The notes: generated from the letters alone by a model not told the origin. Shown: positions 11,259 through 20,369, counted from the first letter of the stretch. The stretch: 64,000 bases of DNA from an uncultured Alphaproteobacteria bacterium (GCA_937864925.1 CALMFH010000254.1:1-64000), one strand, 5' to 3'. Numbers and translations: made by a program.

Positions 11259-12494
11259 ATGGCACTGGAATTCCCGGTCCACAAATCGGATCTGCTCGGC
11301 TCGGCCCGTCTGGTGATCGACGCCACCACCGGCATCACCGATCTGGTCGAGGCGATGCACGAACGGATCGCCCGCTTGCCCGGCCTCCCGCCGTCGCGCG
11401 GCGAGGGGCGCACATCGGGTGTCACCGGGTTCGTCTACGACGCAATCCGCGGCATCACCCGCGCCGTCGGCGTCGGCGTCGAGACGATATTGGACCTGAC
11501 GGTGCCACCGATCGGTTCCGAGACCCCGGACCCGGCACGCGAGGCGGTGATCGCCGCACTCAACGGCGTCCTCGGCGACCATCTGGCGGCGACCCGCAAT
11601 CCGCTCGCCAAGTCGATGGCATTGCGCCGCGACGGCCGGCCACTGCCGAGTGGGCGCGATGCTCTCGCCGCCGCCCTGCCCGACGCCGAGGCTGGCATCG
11701 TCGTGCTGATCCACGGCTTGTGCATGTGCGACCTGCAATGGATCCGCGGCGGACGCGACCGCGGTGGCGAGCTCGGCGACGATCTCGGCCTGACCACGCT
11801 CCGGCTCGACTACTCGACCGGCCGCCACGTCTCCACCAACGGCCGCGAACTGGCGGAGAAGTTCGAAGCTCTGGTCGACGAATGGCCGCGGCGGTTGGAG
11901 CGAATCGTGTTGATCGGCCATTCGATGGGCGGCCTCGTCGCCCGCAGCGCCTTTCATCAGGGCGAAGCCGCGGGCCATCGCTGGCCGAAGCTCGTCGGCG
12001 ACCTCGTCTTCCTCGGCTCACCCCACCACGGCGCGCCGCTGGAGAAGGCGGGCCACTGGATCGACGTCGTCCTCGGCGCCACACCCTATGCCGCGCCGTT
12101 CGCTCGCCTCGGCCGCATCCGCAGCGCCGGCATCAACGACATGCGCCACGGGGCTCTGTTCGACGAGGACCGGCAGGAGTGCGGAGGCTCCGGTCCCTTC
12201 GGCGACACGCGCCGGCCGGTGCCGTTGCCGCGGGGCGTGAACTGCTGGGCGATCGCGGCGACCGTGGCGCAGACCGAAAGTGGTCCGACCGATGCCATCG
12301 TCGGCGACGGGCTGGTGCCGCTCGACAGCGCCCTCGGTCGCCATGCCGATCCGGTTCGTCGGCTCGACTTCGCCGCCGACCACCAACGAGTGATCCGCGG
12401 CCTCGGCCATCTCGATCTGATGTGGAACGACGAGGTCTTCGACCAGTTGCGCCGCTGGCTCCGATCGAGCGAGCGGGTTTCGTCGCACGGCTGA
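11259..12494 (+). CDS. Alpha/beta hydrolase, lipase-like
   Basis: Probable serine esterase or lipase of unknown substrate. 411 residues from an ATG at 11259 with a GAGGTGAG Shine-Dalgarno. The nucleophile elbow GHSMGG places the catalytic serine at residue 222; an oxyanion-hole strand VVLIHGLCMCD lies about 70 residues before it. Later DGLVPLDSA may hold the acid and GLGHLDLMW the histidine. There is no signal peptide; the first 120 residues are an extra N-terminal region. The fold resembles PGAP1-like and triacylglycerol-lipase hydrolases. It sits between trpG (divergent) and a TadG-like gene (convergent, 21 bases apart), splitting the trp genes. Confidence 0.8.
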   Translation: MALEFPVHKSDLLGSARLVIDATTGITDLVEAMHERIARLPGLPPSRGEGRTSGVTGFVYDAIRGITRAVGVGVETILDLTVPPIGSETPDPAREAVIAALNGVLGDHLAATRNPLAKSMALRRDGRPLPSGRDALAAALPDAEAGIVVLIHGLCMCDLQWIRGGRDRGGELGDDLGLTTLRLDYSTGRHVSTNGRELAEKFEALVDEWPRRLERIVLIGHSMGGLVARSAFHQGEAAGHRWPKLVGDLVFLGSPHHGAPLEKAGHWIDVVLGATPYAAPFARLGRIRSAGINDMRHGALFDEDRQECGGSGPFGDTRRPVPLPRGVNCWAIAATVAQTESGPTDAIVGDGLVPLDSALGRHADPVRRLDFAADHQRVIRGLGHLDLMWNDEVFDQLRRWLRSSERVSSHG

Positions 12495-12515
12495 TCGCCG
12501 TCGTGCGATCCGGCT

Positions 12516-13841
12516 TCACTTCGCCAGACGCAGCGACTTGGTGATCTGGGTGACGATGGTCGACATCGCCGCCTGGATCGCCGGACCGTCGGCGGCGGAG
12601 AAGTACCACTGGCCGCCGGAGGAACAGGACTTCAGCACCGACGAGAACTGGGTCGAATAGGGCGCCACCAGCTGGTCGTACTGCGTATCGCCGGGGATCA
12701 CGGGATAGGTGGCCTCGATGCTGATCAGCGTCGCGCCGGTGTTCTTGATGGCGGTGCAGGCGGTGCCGTAGGAAATGTCGGTGCACCGGCCGTAACCGGT
12801 ACAGGTCCCCGGCAGGGTCTGCAGTCCATCGGTGACGAAGACCACGAAGGTCTTGCGCGAGGTCGCCGAGGTGCCGTCGCCGACGTTCTTGAGATTGTTC
12901 TTGAGCGAGGTGAGCGCCGCCGTGGTCTTGGAGTAGCCCCAGTTGGCCGAGGCCGGCTGGATCGGCTCGACATCGATCGCGGCGGCGGCGGAGGCGGCGG
13001 CGGAGATCGTCGTGGCATTGGCGACGAGGGTCGAATAGTTCGTTCCGTAGGTGGCGATGGTCGTCAAGACGTTGCCGCCGGACGCGGTGATGGCCGAGTC
13101 GAGCGAGGTGAAGAAGGTCTGTGTCGCCGAGTTGACGTAGTCGATCTTGAGCTTGATGTCGTCCTTCCTCGCCAGTTCCCGGTAGTCCTTCGACACCTTC
13201 ATCCCGTTGGAATAATAGAAGTAGTAGCCATCCGGGTTGTGGCAGGCGAAGGCGCATTTGTCGTACTTGCCGGAACCCTGCAGCTTGGCGATGGCGGCAG
13301 GAGTGCCGCCGACCGCCATCGAGCCGGAGACGTCGACCAGAAAGACGAACTGGTAATACTGGGCGGGGAGCGTGGCCTTGGCGGAGGCGTCGACCGACAG
13401 CGCGATCTTCGAAATGCCGATCGCCGACATCAACGAGGTCGGCGCATCGCCGGCGACCGTGACGTTGGCGGTGACGTCGTTGACCGACGGGATCGACATG
13501 GTGGTGGCGATCGACGGTGCGCCGGCGAAGACCCCCTTCGCGGCATTGGCGGCGAAGGTCGCCTCGGCGACGGACTTGCCTTTCTCGGCGGCGGCGGCGG
13601 CATTGGCCGTCGACCAACCGTTGGCGGCGAGGTGATCGGAGGCGGCGCGCGCCGCAGCGAGTGCGGCGGCATCGGCGGCACCCTGCAACGTCGTGCGGTC
13701 GCGCATGGCCATGGCATAGTCGACCGCCATGCCGATCGCGACGACCAGACCGAGCAGCAGGAAGATCACCGTCACCGCCATCGTGCCGCTGCGGTCGCGG
13801 AGGAAGGCACAGAAGATCACGGCGATGCGGCGGCGGAACAT
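12516..13841 (-). CDS. TadE/TadG-like protein with von Willebrand factor A domain
   Basis: Membrane-anchored extracytoplasmic protein of the TadG class. 441 residues from MFRRRIAVIF. A TadE/G-type N-terminus (DRSGTMAVTVIFLL, one transmembrane helix at about residues 19-40) is followed by an Ala-rich pseudopilin-like stretch (DRTTLQGAADAAALAAARA). A VWA domain from about residue 155 carries an intact metal-binding DVSGS motif. Cys pairs in the VWA region suggest a periplasmic location. TadG proteins act with Flp pilus systems, but no other tad/cpa gene is in the window, so it may be an orphan serving another surface function. The upstream start MRRSRR at 13904 is possible but adds only basic residues. 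Confidence 0.82.
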   Translation of the reverse strand: MFRRRIAVIFCAFLRDRSGTMAVTVIFLLLGLVVAIGMAVDYAMAMRDRTTLQGAADAAALAAARAASDHLAANGWSTANAAAAAEKGKSVAEATFAANAAKGVFAGAPSIATTMSIPSVNDVTANVTVAGDAPTSLMSAIGISKIALSVDASAKATLPAQYYQFVFLVDVSGSMAVGGTPAAIAKLQGSGKYDKCAFACHNPDGYYFYYSNGMKVSKDYRELARKDDIKLKIDYVNSATQTFFTSLDSAITASGGNVLTTIATYGTNYSTLVANATTISAAASAAAAIDVEPIQPASANWGYSKTTAALTSLKNNLKNVGDGTSATSRKTFVVFVTDGLQTLPGTCTGYGRCTDISYGTACTAIKNTGATLISIEATYPVIPGDTQYDQLVAPYSTQFSSVLKSCSSGGQWYFSAADGPAIQAAMSTIVTQITKSLRLAK

Positions 13842-13950
13842 ACGGGTCCTCGCGAAGACGACCGTTCGACCGCGGAAGCGGCGAACACGACGAGATCGTC
13901 GCACGACCAGGTTACGAAACCCTTGGGACGATCACCGAAAAGTCGGCTCA

Positions 13951-13969
13951 CCGCCGAAGATTTCGGCGG
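13951..13969 (-). terminator. Candidate terminator downstream of trpE
   Basis: An 8-bp GC-rich stem (CCGCCGAA and its complement) with a 3-base loop lies about 100 bases after the trpE stop. Read on the minus strand it is followed within about a dozen bases by CTTTTC. It would separate the ppiD-trpE unit from the TadG-like gene. Confidence 0.4.
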
Positions 13970-14065
13970 CTCGATCGGCATGGCCGCACCATCCCTGCGT
14001 CGGGCGCGCGAGGACGGCCGACGGCGCCAAGGGGCGTCGCCGGCGCGGCTTTCCGCCACCGGAGG

Positions 14066-15583
14066 TCACTGCCCCCGGCTGGCCGAATGGGCGAAGCGGA
14101 CCGCCTCTTCCGCGGCGCGGAACAGGGCCTTGGCCTTGTTGACGCACTCGGCCTGTTCCATCGCCGGTAGGGAGTCGGCGACGATGCCGGCGCCGGACTG
14201 GGCGTAGATGCGGCCGTCCTTGACGATGGCGGTCCTGAGCGCGATGCAGGTGTCCATCGCCCCGTCGGCGGAGAAGTAGCCGACGCAGCCGGCGTAGAGG
14301 CCGCGCTTCTCCTTCTCGAGCTCGTCGATGATCTCCATGGCGCGCACCTTCGGAGCTCCGGAGACCGTGCCGGCGGGGAAGCCGGCGGCGAGTGCGTCGA
14401 GATTGTCGTGCGCCGGGTCGAGCGTGCCGACCACGTTCGAGACGATGTGCATGACGTGGCTGTAGCGCTCGACGAAGAACTTGTCGGTGACGCGAACCGT
14501 GCCGATCGAGGCGACGCGGCCGACGTCGTTGCGGCCGAGATCGAGCAGCATCAGGTGTTCGGCCAGTTCCTTCGGATCGGCGAGCAGGCTCGCTTCGTTG
14601 GCCTTGTCCTCGGCCGGTGTGGCACCGCGCGGCCGGGTGCCGGCGATCGGGCGGATGGTGACCTCGCCGTCGCGGACGCGCACGAGGATCTCCGGGCTCG
14701 ACCCGACCACCGAGAAGTCGCCGAAATCGAGGTAGTAGAGGAACGGCGCCGGATTGACCCGCCGCAGCGCCCGGTAGAGGGCGAAGGGCGGCAGCGCGAA
14801 CGGCGCCTCGAAGCGCTGCGACAGCACCACCTGGAAGATGTCGCCGGCGCGGATGTACTCCTTCGAGCGTTCCACCATCGCCTCGTATTCGGCCGGCGTG
14901 GTGTTGGACACCATCGGCACGTCGAGGGCGAGCTCGCCGATTTCGTAGGCGGTCTTGTCGATCGGTCGGTCGAGGGCGTCGACCACCTGTGCGATGCGCT
15001 CCACGGCGCGGGCGTGGGCCTGAGAGGCGGAGACGCCGGCTTCGCGGTGGACCCGGGTCACCACCCAGATCTCGTCCTTGATCGAATCGAAGACGAGTAC
15101 GGTGCGCGGGCGGACCAGAATGGCGTCGGGCAGGCCGAGGGCGTCGGGATTGGGCTCGCCGATCTCCTCCATCTGCCGGACCATGTCGTAGCCGAGATAG
15201 CCGAACATGCCGGCCGCCATCGGCGGCAGGCCCGGCGGCAGGTCGAAGCGATCGGCATGGACGAGGCCGCGCAGCACCTCGAGCGAGCGCCCCTCGGTCG
15301 GCTCGAAGGCGGTGCGATCGGTGGCGAAGCGGCGGTTGATCTCGCCGACCTCGCCACGGGCGCGGAACACCAGATCGGGATCGAAGGCGATCATCGAATA
15401 GCGGCCACGCACCGCACCACCCTCGACCGACTCGAGCAGGATGCAGTGATCGCGGCCGGCGGCGATCTTCATGTAGGCGGAGACCGGTGTCTCCAGATCG
15501 CCGACGAGGGTGGTCCACACCACCGTCGAGGGTCCGTTTTCGTAGAAGGCGCCGAAAGCCTCTTCGGTCGGTTCGATCCGCAT
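14066..15583 (-). CDS. trpE: Anthranilate synthase component I
   Basis: Converts chorismate to anthranilate using ammonia delivered by TrpG. 505 residues starting MRIEPTEEAF. The feedback-inhibition tryptophan pocket motif LLES is at residues 49-52. The chorismate-binding half shows GDIFQVVLSQRF, PSPFLYYLDF-type sequence, the PIAGTRPRGATPAEDK loop, LGRNDVGRV, and the terminal GTVSGAPKVRAMEII and QSGAGIVADS. Its start is 5 bases from the stop of the upstream ppiD, so there is no room for a leader peptide. Any regulation must act through the ppiD promoter or feedback inhibition. Confidence 0.97.
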   Translation of the reverse strand: MRIEPTEEAFGAFYENGPSTVVWTTLVGDLETPVSAYMKIAAGRDHCILLESVEGGAVRGRYSMIAFDPDLVFRARGEVGEINRRFATDRTAFEPTEGRSLEVLRGLVHADRFDLPPGLPPMAAGMFGYLGYDMVRQMEEIGEPNPDALGLPDAILVRPRTVLVFDSIKDEIWVVTRVHREAGVSASQAHARAVERIAQVVDALDRPIDKTAYEIGELALDVPMVSNTTPAEYEAMVERSKEYIRAGDIFQVVLSQRFEAPFALPPFALYRALRRVNPAPFLYYLDFGDFSVVGSSPEILVRVRDGEVTIRPIAGTRPRGATPAEDKANEASLLADPKELAEHLMLLDLGRNDVGRVASIGTVRVTDKFFVERYSHVMHIVSNVVGTLDPAHDNLDALAAGFPAGTVSGAPKVRAMEIIDELEKEKRGLYAGCVGYFSADGAMDTCIALRTAIVKDGRIYAQSGAGIVADSLPAMEQAECVNKAKALFRAAEEAVRFAHSASRGQ

Positions 15584-15588
15584 CGCAG

Positions 15589-17484
15589 TCAGTCCTTGGC
15601 GCGGCCGATGACGCGCGCGACGTTCGCCTGGTGGGTGTAGACGCCGACGTCCTTCTGGACCTGGGCGAGCCAGCTCTCCAGCAGGGTGTTCTGGATCGTC
15701 ATGGCGGTACGTTCGGCGACGTTGCGGGCGTCTTCGGTCTCGCCGAAATAGGCCGGCGCGGTCACCGAAGCGACCTGGAGGACGATGCGGGCGTCGCCGT
15801 TGCCGGCGACCGAGGCGATATGGCCTTCCGGCCCCTCGAAAGCGGCCGCGACCGCCGCCGGTGACAGACCCTCGGGGCGATCGTCGCGCTTGAATTCGGT
15901 GGTGGTCGTCGCCTCGAAGCCGAGCTCCTTGGCGACCGCGACGAGGTCCTCGCCCTTCTTCACCCGATCGGTGATGCGTTCGGCGATCTCGACCAGACGC
16001 TTGCGGATCTCCTCGGTCTTCCAGGCGCCGAGCACCCGGTCGCGGACCTCGGCGAGGGGGCGGTCGTGGGCCGGCGCGACGGCGGTCACCGCGTACCAGA
16101 CGAAGCCCTTGCCGCCGAGATCGAGGGTCTCGTTCTCGACGCCGACGTCGCTCTCGAAGACGGCGCCGATCAGCTTGGCGGCATCGGGGATGGCGGCGAA
16201 GGTGGTACCGTCGGTAAGTGTGCCGTCCTTGGCCATCTTCTCCACCACGATCGGCGTCATGCCGAAGCGCTGGGCGATGTCGCGCAGCTTGCCGCCGCCG
16301 GCGATGGCGTCCTCGATCTGGTCGTGGCGGGCGAGGATCTCGGTTTCCGCACGGCGCTTGGCGAGGTCGAGCTTCAGCTCGTCGGCCACCTCGGCATAGG
16401 GCTTCTCGGCGCCCGGGACGACCTCGGCGAGCTGGAGGACGGCGTTGCGGAAGCGGCCCGGAACCACCGGCGAGACGTCGCCGACCTTGGCGAGCGCGAA
16501 GGCGGCATCGGCGACCTTGGCGTCGAGGTAGTTCGCCTTGGTGAGGAGACCGAGGTCGAGGTCCTCGAGCTTGGCGCCGCGTTCGGCGACGAGATCGGCG
16601 AAGGAGGTGCCGGCGGCGAGCTTCTTGGCGGCCGCCTCGGCGGCGGCGGCATCGTCGAAGGTGAGCTGATGGACGCGCCGTTTCTCCGGCGAGGTGAAGC
16701 GCGTCTTCTGGCGCGTGTATTCGGCCCGGGCGTCGTCGTCGGTGATGTCGGAAGCGCGCGCCATCGACGCGGTGTCGAGCAGCAGCGCGTCGAAGGAGCG
16801 GGTCTCGCCGGCGCGGAATGCCGCTTTCCGGGCCTCGAAGAAGGCGGCGAGGTCGGCGTCGGAAGGCGCGGCGATCTCACCGAGGGTCTCGGCGGAGAGC
16901 GTCACCATGCGCACCGAGCGCTGCTCGTTGCGGAACTGGTCGATGACCTCGAGCAGGGCGGCGGGCGCGGTCATGCCGCCGGAGACACCCTCCAGCACCT
17001 GGCCACGGACGAGGTCGGCGCGGCGCTTGACGACGTAATAGTCCTCGTTCCAGCCGTTGGAGCGCAGCAGATCGACGAAGCGGTTACGATCGAAGGCGCC
17101 GCTCGCTCCCTTGAAGCTCGGGTCCTGGGTGATGTCGGTGGCGATCTCCTGATCGGAGACGCCGAGGCGCAGGTCGCGCGCCACTTCCGAGATCGTCGCC
17201 TCGGTCACCACCTTGTCGATGATCTGCCGGGTGACGCCGAGCTTGGCGGCTTCCTCCTTGTTGAGCGGCCGCTTCAGGCGCAGCGACAACTGGTGCAACT
17301 CACGCTGGAAGGTCTGGTCGAACTGGCCCATGCCGATTTCGGTCGAGCCGACACGGAAGGCGACGTTCGAGCCGAAGCCGCGGAACACGTCGGCGATGCC
17401 CCAGATGCCGAAGCTGACGATCAGCACGGCGAGCAGAAGCTTCGAGATCCAGGTGGAGGCGCCGCGGCGCAGAACGTCGAGCAT
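15589..17484 (-). CDS. ppiD: Periplasmic peptidyl-prolyl isomerase, PpiD/SurA family
   Basis: Membrane-anchored folding factor for exported proteins. 631 residues from MLDVLRRGASTWISK, the family start; the longer open frame upstream has no family similarity. One transmembrane helix spans residues 13-34 (LLLAVLIVSFGIWGIADVF). A SurA-type chaperone region follows (QTFQRELHQLSLRLKRPL near residue 60). A parvulin-type rotamase domain lies around residues 240-365, and a C-terminal chaperone region follows it. PpiD immediately upstream of trpE is a recurring Hyphomicrobiales arrangement, with a strong promoter candidate in front. Confidence 0.92.
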   Translation of the reverse strand: MLDVLRRGASTWISKLLLAVLIVSFGIWGIADVFRGFGSNVAFRVGSTEIGMGQFDQTFQRELHQLSLRLKRPLNKEEAAKLGVTRQIIDKVVTEATISEVARDLRLGVSDQEIATDITQDPSFKGASGAFDRNRFVDLLRSNGWNEDYYVVKRRADLVRGQVLEGVSGGMTAPAALLEVIDQFRNEQRSVRMVTLSAETLGEIAAPSDADLAAFFEARKAAFRAGETRSFDALLLDTASMARASDITDDDARAEYTRQKTRFTSPEKRRVHQLTFDDAAAAEAAAKKLAAGTSFADLVAERGAKLEDLDLGLLTKANYLDAKVADAAFALAKVGDVSPVVPGRFRNAVLQLAEVVPGAEKPYAEVADELKLDLAKRRAETEILARHDQIEDAIAGGGKLRDIAQRFGMTPIVVEKMAKDGTLTDGTTFAAIPDAAKLIGAVFESDVGVENETLDLGGKGFVWYAVTAVAPAHDRPLAEVRDRVLGAWKTEEIRKRLVEIAERITDRVKKGEDLVAVAKELGFEATTTTEFKRDDRPEGLSPAAVAAAFEGPEGHIASVAGNGDARIVLQVASVTAPAYFGETEDARNVAERTAMTIQNTLLESWLAQVQKDVGVYTHQANVARVIGRAKD

Positions 17485-17548
17485 GGGGCGAGGGGACCGA
17501 ACGTGCGAGTGTGATCGACCGGAGCGACCCCCGGCGCGGGCGGCGCGG

Positions 17549-17577
17549 ATCATAGAAACGCACCGCGGTGGAAGCAA
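17549..17577 (-). promoter_or_regulatory. Candidate sigma-70 promoter of ppiD-trpE
   Basis: TTGCTT (17572-17577) and TATGAT (17549-17554) on the minus strand have an exact 17-base spacer. The predicted start lies about 58 bases before the ppiD ATG. This is the best -35/-10 match I found in the window. Confidence 0.55.
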
Positions 17578-17693
17578 GGCGCGATCGACGGCGGCGGCGG
17601 TCGTTCCGGTGCGGCGGGTTCGCCCGCCACGCGCGGGGGCGACTTGATCTTGCCGGCGATCCCCGGTCCAATCGGGCGGAAAGGGGGAGAGCG

Positions 17694-18173
17694 ATGGCAT
17701 CTCGTCCGCCTGTCCGGCTCTGCGAGGCGATCGTCGACCTCGGCCGCATGGTCCGCGAATTTCTGGTTCTCGCGGCGATCGCGGCCGTCACCATCTGGGT
17801 GGCGATCGACGTGCCGAACATCTTCTCGATCGCCGTTGCGGCCGTCGGCGTCGCCTTCGTGTCGGTCGCCGTCGCCGCCGCGACACCCGGGTCGGCGTGC
17901 CTCACGGTCGACGACGCCGGGTTGACCATCCGCATCTTCTACCTGTTCCGGCGCCGGATTCGGTGGGGCGACGTCGGATCGATCGAGGTGGCCGAGGGCT
18001 GGCAGGGCGAAACGGTGGCGCTCGACGTGGGTGGCGAGGTCGGCGCGCGGACGATCCTCGGCCTGCCGATCGATCCCGGTCTCGGCCGGCGGGCCTTCGT
18101 CACCACCTTCGGACTGGAGCCGGCCGCCCTCTGCGCCCTCCTGCGCGATCGCCGCGCCGCGGCCCGACACTGA
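17694..18173 (+). CDS. Small membrane protein of unknown function
   Basis: 159 residues from an ATG with a strong AAGGGGGAGA Shine-Dalgarno. Two adjacent hydrophobic helices (about residues 20-40 and 42-65) are followed by a soluble tail of about 95 residues. The tail ([30 protein letters not shown]) reads like the PH-like beta domain of bacterial DUF304/YdbS-type membrane proteins, but this is resemblance only. A TTGATC-N17-TCCAAT promoter candidate (17644-17672) lies just upstream. It is divergent from ppiD and 104 bases upstream of tpiA. No function can be assigned. Confidence 0.7.
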   Translation: MASRPPVRLCEAIVDLGRMVREFLVLAAIAAVTIWVAIDVPNIFSIAVAAVGVAFVSVAVAAATPGSACLTVDDAGLTIRIFYLFRRRIRWGDVGSIEVAEGWQGETVALDVGGEVGARTILGLPIDPGLGRRAFVTTFGLEPAALCALLRDRRAAARH

Positions 18174-18277
18174 ACGCGGGAGCGGCGGGCCGCCGCAGCG
18201 CACGCCGTTGCGAGGCGCGGCGCGGAAGTGGTACCCACGGGGCCGACCATTCGCCGAGAACGAACGAGGAGACCACG

Positions 18278-19018
18278 ATGAAGCCGCTCGTCGCCGGAAA
18301 CTGGAAGATGAACGGAGTGACCGCCTCGGTCACCGAACTGCACGGTATGATCGCCGGCCACGGCGCCTCGTCGCAGGCGGCCTGCGACCTGATGATCTGC
18401 CCGCCGGCGACGCTGGTGGCGCTGTTCGCCGCCCAGTCCGGGCCGATCGCCATCGGTGGCCAGGATTGCCACGCCAAGGTCTCCGGCGCCCACACCGGCG
18501 ACATCGCCGCCGAACAGTTGAAGGACGTCGGTGCCACCGCCGTCATCGTCGGCCACTCCGAGCGTCGCACCGACCACGGCGAGACCGACGCCGTGGTCAA
18601 GGCCAAGGCCGAGGCGGCCGCGCGCGCCGGCCTTCTCGCCATCGTCTGCGTCGGCGAGACCGAAGCCGAGCGCAAGGGCGGCATCACCCTCGAGGTGGTC
18701 GGCCGTCAGGTGCGCGGTTCGTTGCCCGCAGGCATGACCGGGGCGACGCTGGTCGTCGCCTACGAGCCGGTCTGGGCGATCGGCACCGGCCTCGTGCCGA
18801 CGGTCGCCGACGTCGCCGAGGTGCACGGCTTCATCCGCGCCGAGCTGGTGAAGCTCTACGGCGCCGAGGGCGAGAAGGTCCGCATCCTCTACGGCGGGTC
18901 GGTCAAGCCGTCGAACGCCGAGGAACTGCTGTCGGTGGCGAACGTCAACGGTGCGTTGGTCGGCGGCGCCTCGCTCAAGGCGGCCGACTTCCTGGCGATC
19001 GCCGCCGCGTATGTGTGA
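18278..19018 (+). CDS. tpiA: Triosephosphate isomerase
   Basis: Interconverts dihydroxyacetone phosphate and glyceraldehyde 3-phosphate in glycolysis and gluconeogenesis. 246 residues from [13 protein letters not shown] with a GAGGAGA Shine-Dalgarno. Catalytic residues are visible: Lys of GNWKMN, His of VIVGHSERR near residue 94, Glu of [10 protein letters not shown] near residue 164, and the phosphate loop YGGSVKPSN near residue 207. The tpiA, secG, pyrG order is a conserved alphaproteobacterial run, here interrupted by doxX on the opposite strand. Confidence 0.97.
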   Translation: MKPLVAGNWKMNGVTASVTELHGMIAGHGASSQAACDLMICPPATLVALFAAQSGPIAIGGQDCHAKVSGAHTGDIAAEQLKDVGATAVIVGHSERRTDHGETDAVVKAKAEAAARAGLLAIVCVGETEAERKGGITLEVVGRQVRGSLPAGMTGATLVVAYEPVWAIGTGLVPTVADVAEVHGFIRAELVKLYGAEGEKVRILYGGSVKPSNAEELLSVANVNGALVGGASLKAADFLAIAAAYV

Positions 19019-19142
19019 GGACGGTGTAGGGCGTACGCGGGTTGCATCGAGCGCGAGCGAGGGTCACCGGCCGAGACGACGGTGAACCTCGGGGCGACCG
19101 AAGTCATCGCCGGTGCGGTTCGCCCGCGGCTCATCGCACCTA

Positions 19143-19190
19143 CGAAACGACGAACGGCGGCCCTGCGCGGAGCCGCCGTTCGTCGTTTCG
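19143..19190. terminator. 19-bp perfect inverted repeat, probable bidirectional terminator
   Basis: Two 19-base arms (19143-19161 and 19172-19190) are exact reverse complements around a 10-base loop. The element lies between the convergent tpiA and doxX genes, 125 bases from the tpiA stop and 20 bases from the doxX stop. The stem base carries AAA/TTT, giving a short U-run in each direction. Its strength and position fit a terminator shared by both genes. Confidence 0.65.
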
Positions 19191-19209
19191 GGCCGCGTTC
19201 GGGGGTCGA

Positions 19210-19635
19210 TCAGGCGCCGCGCTTGGCGTCGAGGGTCCAGGCGCCGCCGCCGGCGAAGACCAGGTAGAGGAAGACGAACGAGTACTGGATGGCGCTGTCG
19301 CCGCCGTTGAGGATCGGGAAGACGCTCTTCGGTGCGTGGGCCATGAAGTAGGCGACCGCCATGAAGCCGGAGAGCACGAAGGCGGTCGGACGCACGAACA
19401 GGCCGAGGATCAGCAGGATGCCACCCACCACCTCGAGTATGCCGGCGAGCCCATAGATCGACGTGATCTGCAGGTTGTCGAACATCGCGACATGGGGGAA
19501 GGCGAAGAGCTTGGCGGTGCCGTGGGCGAGGAAGAGTGCCGCGGTGACGATGCGCAGGACGGCGAGGGCCTGCGGGGCGCGGGCGGTGAGGGCGGCGGCG
19601 AGGCCGTTCGAAGCGGTGGCGTCGGCGAGAGACAT
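19210..19635 (-). CDS. DoxX family membrane protein
   Basis: 141 residues with four hydrophobic segments (about residues 22-42, 58-78, 82-102 and 113-132), the DoxX/SURF4-like layout. Conserved pieces include RIVTAALFLAHGTAKLFAF near the N-terminus and AGILEVVGGILLILGLFVRPTAF in the middle. Members are linked to quinone or sulfur redox and oxidative-stress complexes, but the role of this copy is unknown. It is transcribed opposite to tpiA and secG, each of which it separates from the usual neighbour. Confidence 0.88.
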   Translation of the reverse strand: MSLADATASNGLAAALTARAPQALAVLRIVTAALFLAHGTAKLFAFPHVAMFDNLQITSIYGLAGILEVVGGILLILGLFVRPTAFVLSGFMAVAYFMAHAPKSVFPILNGGDSAIQYSFVFLYLVFAGGGAWTLDAKRGA

Positions 19636-19976
19636 GGGGAACTCCGGGGTCGTTCGAGAACGGGGCAGGGCGCCGTCGCCGACGCCCCTTCGATGGTGTC
19701 ACCATGCCGGATGCAAATGGTTCGCAGAAGCCACGGACGTGGCGACGCATCGTTGCACGATCTGAAACAATCGACGGGTCTCGTGGGGGTCGTGACGGCG
19801 GATTTCGAACGATCGTCAGGCGCTCCGTCGCCCTGTTCGACGCACTGGCGTGGCCGTCGCGGATCGTGTAAACAGCCGCCGACACGAACGGGATGCGACC
19901 CGTTCCACCACTTCGACAGCGGTGCGGGGCGAAGGGCTCGGCGCCGCGAGTCTCGTTTCAGAACCGGTTGGGATCG
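19636..19976. other. 341-base divergent intergenic region, doxX/secG
   Basis: This region must hold promoters for doxX (minus) and secG (plus). No convincing -35/-10 pair stands out. A hairpin with a 7-bp stem GAACGGG/CCCGTTC and a 6-base loop sits at 19886-19905, 71 bases before secG, and could be a leader structure or operator. In some related genomes a tRNA-Leu lies upstream of secG; no tRNA is seen here. Confidence 0.5.
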
Positions 19977-20369
19977 ATGGAAACCGTCATCATCGTGATT
20001 CATCTGATGCTGGTGCTGGCGCTGGTCGGCGTCGTGCTGCTGCAGAAGTCGGAGGGCGGCGCCCTCGGCATGGGCGGCGGCGGCGGGCTGATGTCGTCGC
20101 GCGGCACCGCCAACGTGCTCACCCGTGCCACCGCCATTCTCGCCGCCGGCTTCTTCGCCACCTCGCTGATCCTGGCGATCCTCGCCGGCAAGTCGACGGA
20201 GAAGCCGTCCTCGATCATCGAGAAGGCGGCGCCGACGGCGCCGGCCGGCGCGCCCGCCACTCCGGCGGCTCCGGCCGGATCCGGCGGCGGCATCCTCGAC
20301 ACGCTGCAGCAGATGCAGAAGTCCAACCAGCCGGCGGCGCCGGCCGCTCCGGCCCAGCCGGCCAACTGA
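19977..20369 (+). CDS. secG: Protein-export membrane protein SecG
   Basis: Small SecYEG translocon subunit that stimulates SecA-driven protein export. 130 residues from METVIIVIHLML. Two transmembrane helices (residues 2-20 and about 50-70) flank the conserved cytoplasmic loop VVLLQKSEGGALGMGGGGGLMSSRG. The C-terminal Ala/Pro-rich tail is typical of alphaproteobacterial SecG. A longer frame upstream is not family-like. A strong terminator follows 33 bases after the stop. Confidence 0.95.
   Translation: METVIIVIHLMLVLALVGVVLLQKSEGGALGMGGGGGLMSSRGTANVLTRATAILAAGFFATSLILAILAGKSTEKPSSIIEKAAPTAPAGAPATPAAPAGSGGGILDTLQQMQKSNQPAAPAAPAQPAN

Noticed and set aside
19886-19905. Possible tRNA T-arm-like hairpin upstream of secG, where some relatives have tRNA-Leu
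   Set aside because: No cloverleaf, no TTC-purine-A T-loop and no acceptor stem can be built around it; it is only a 7-bp hairpin.
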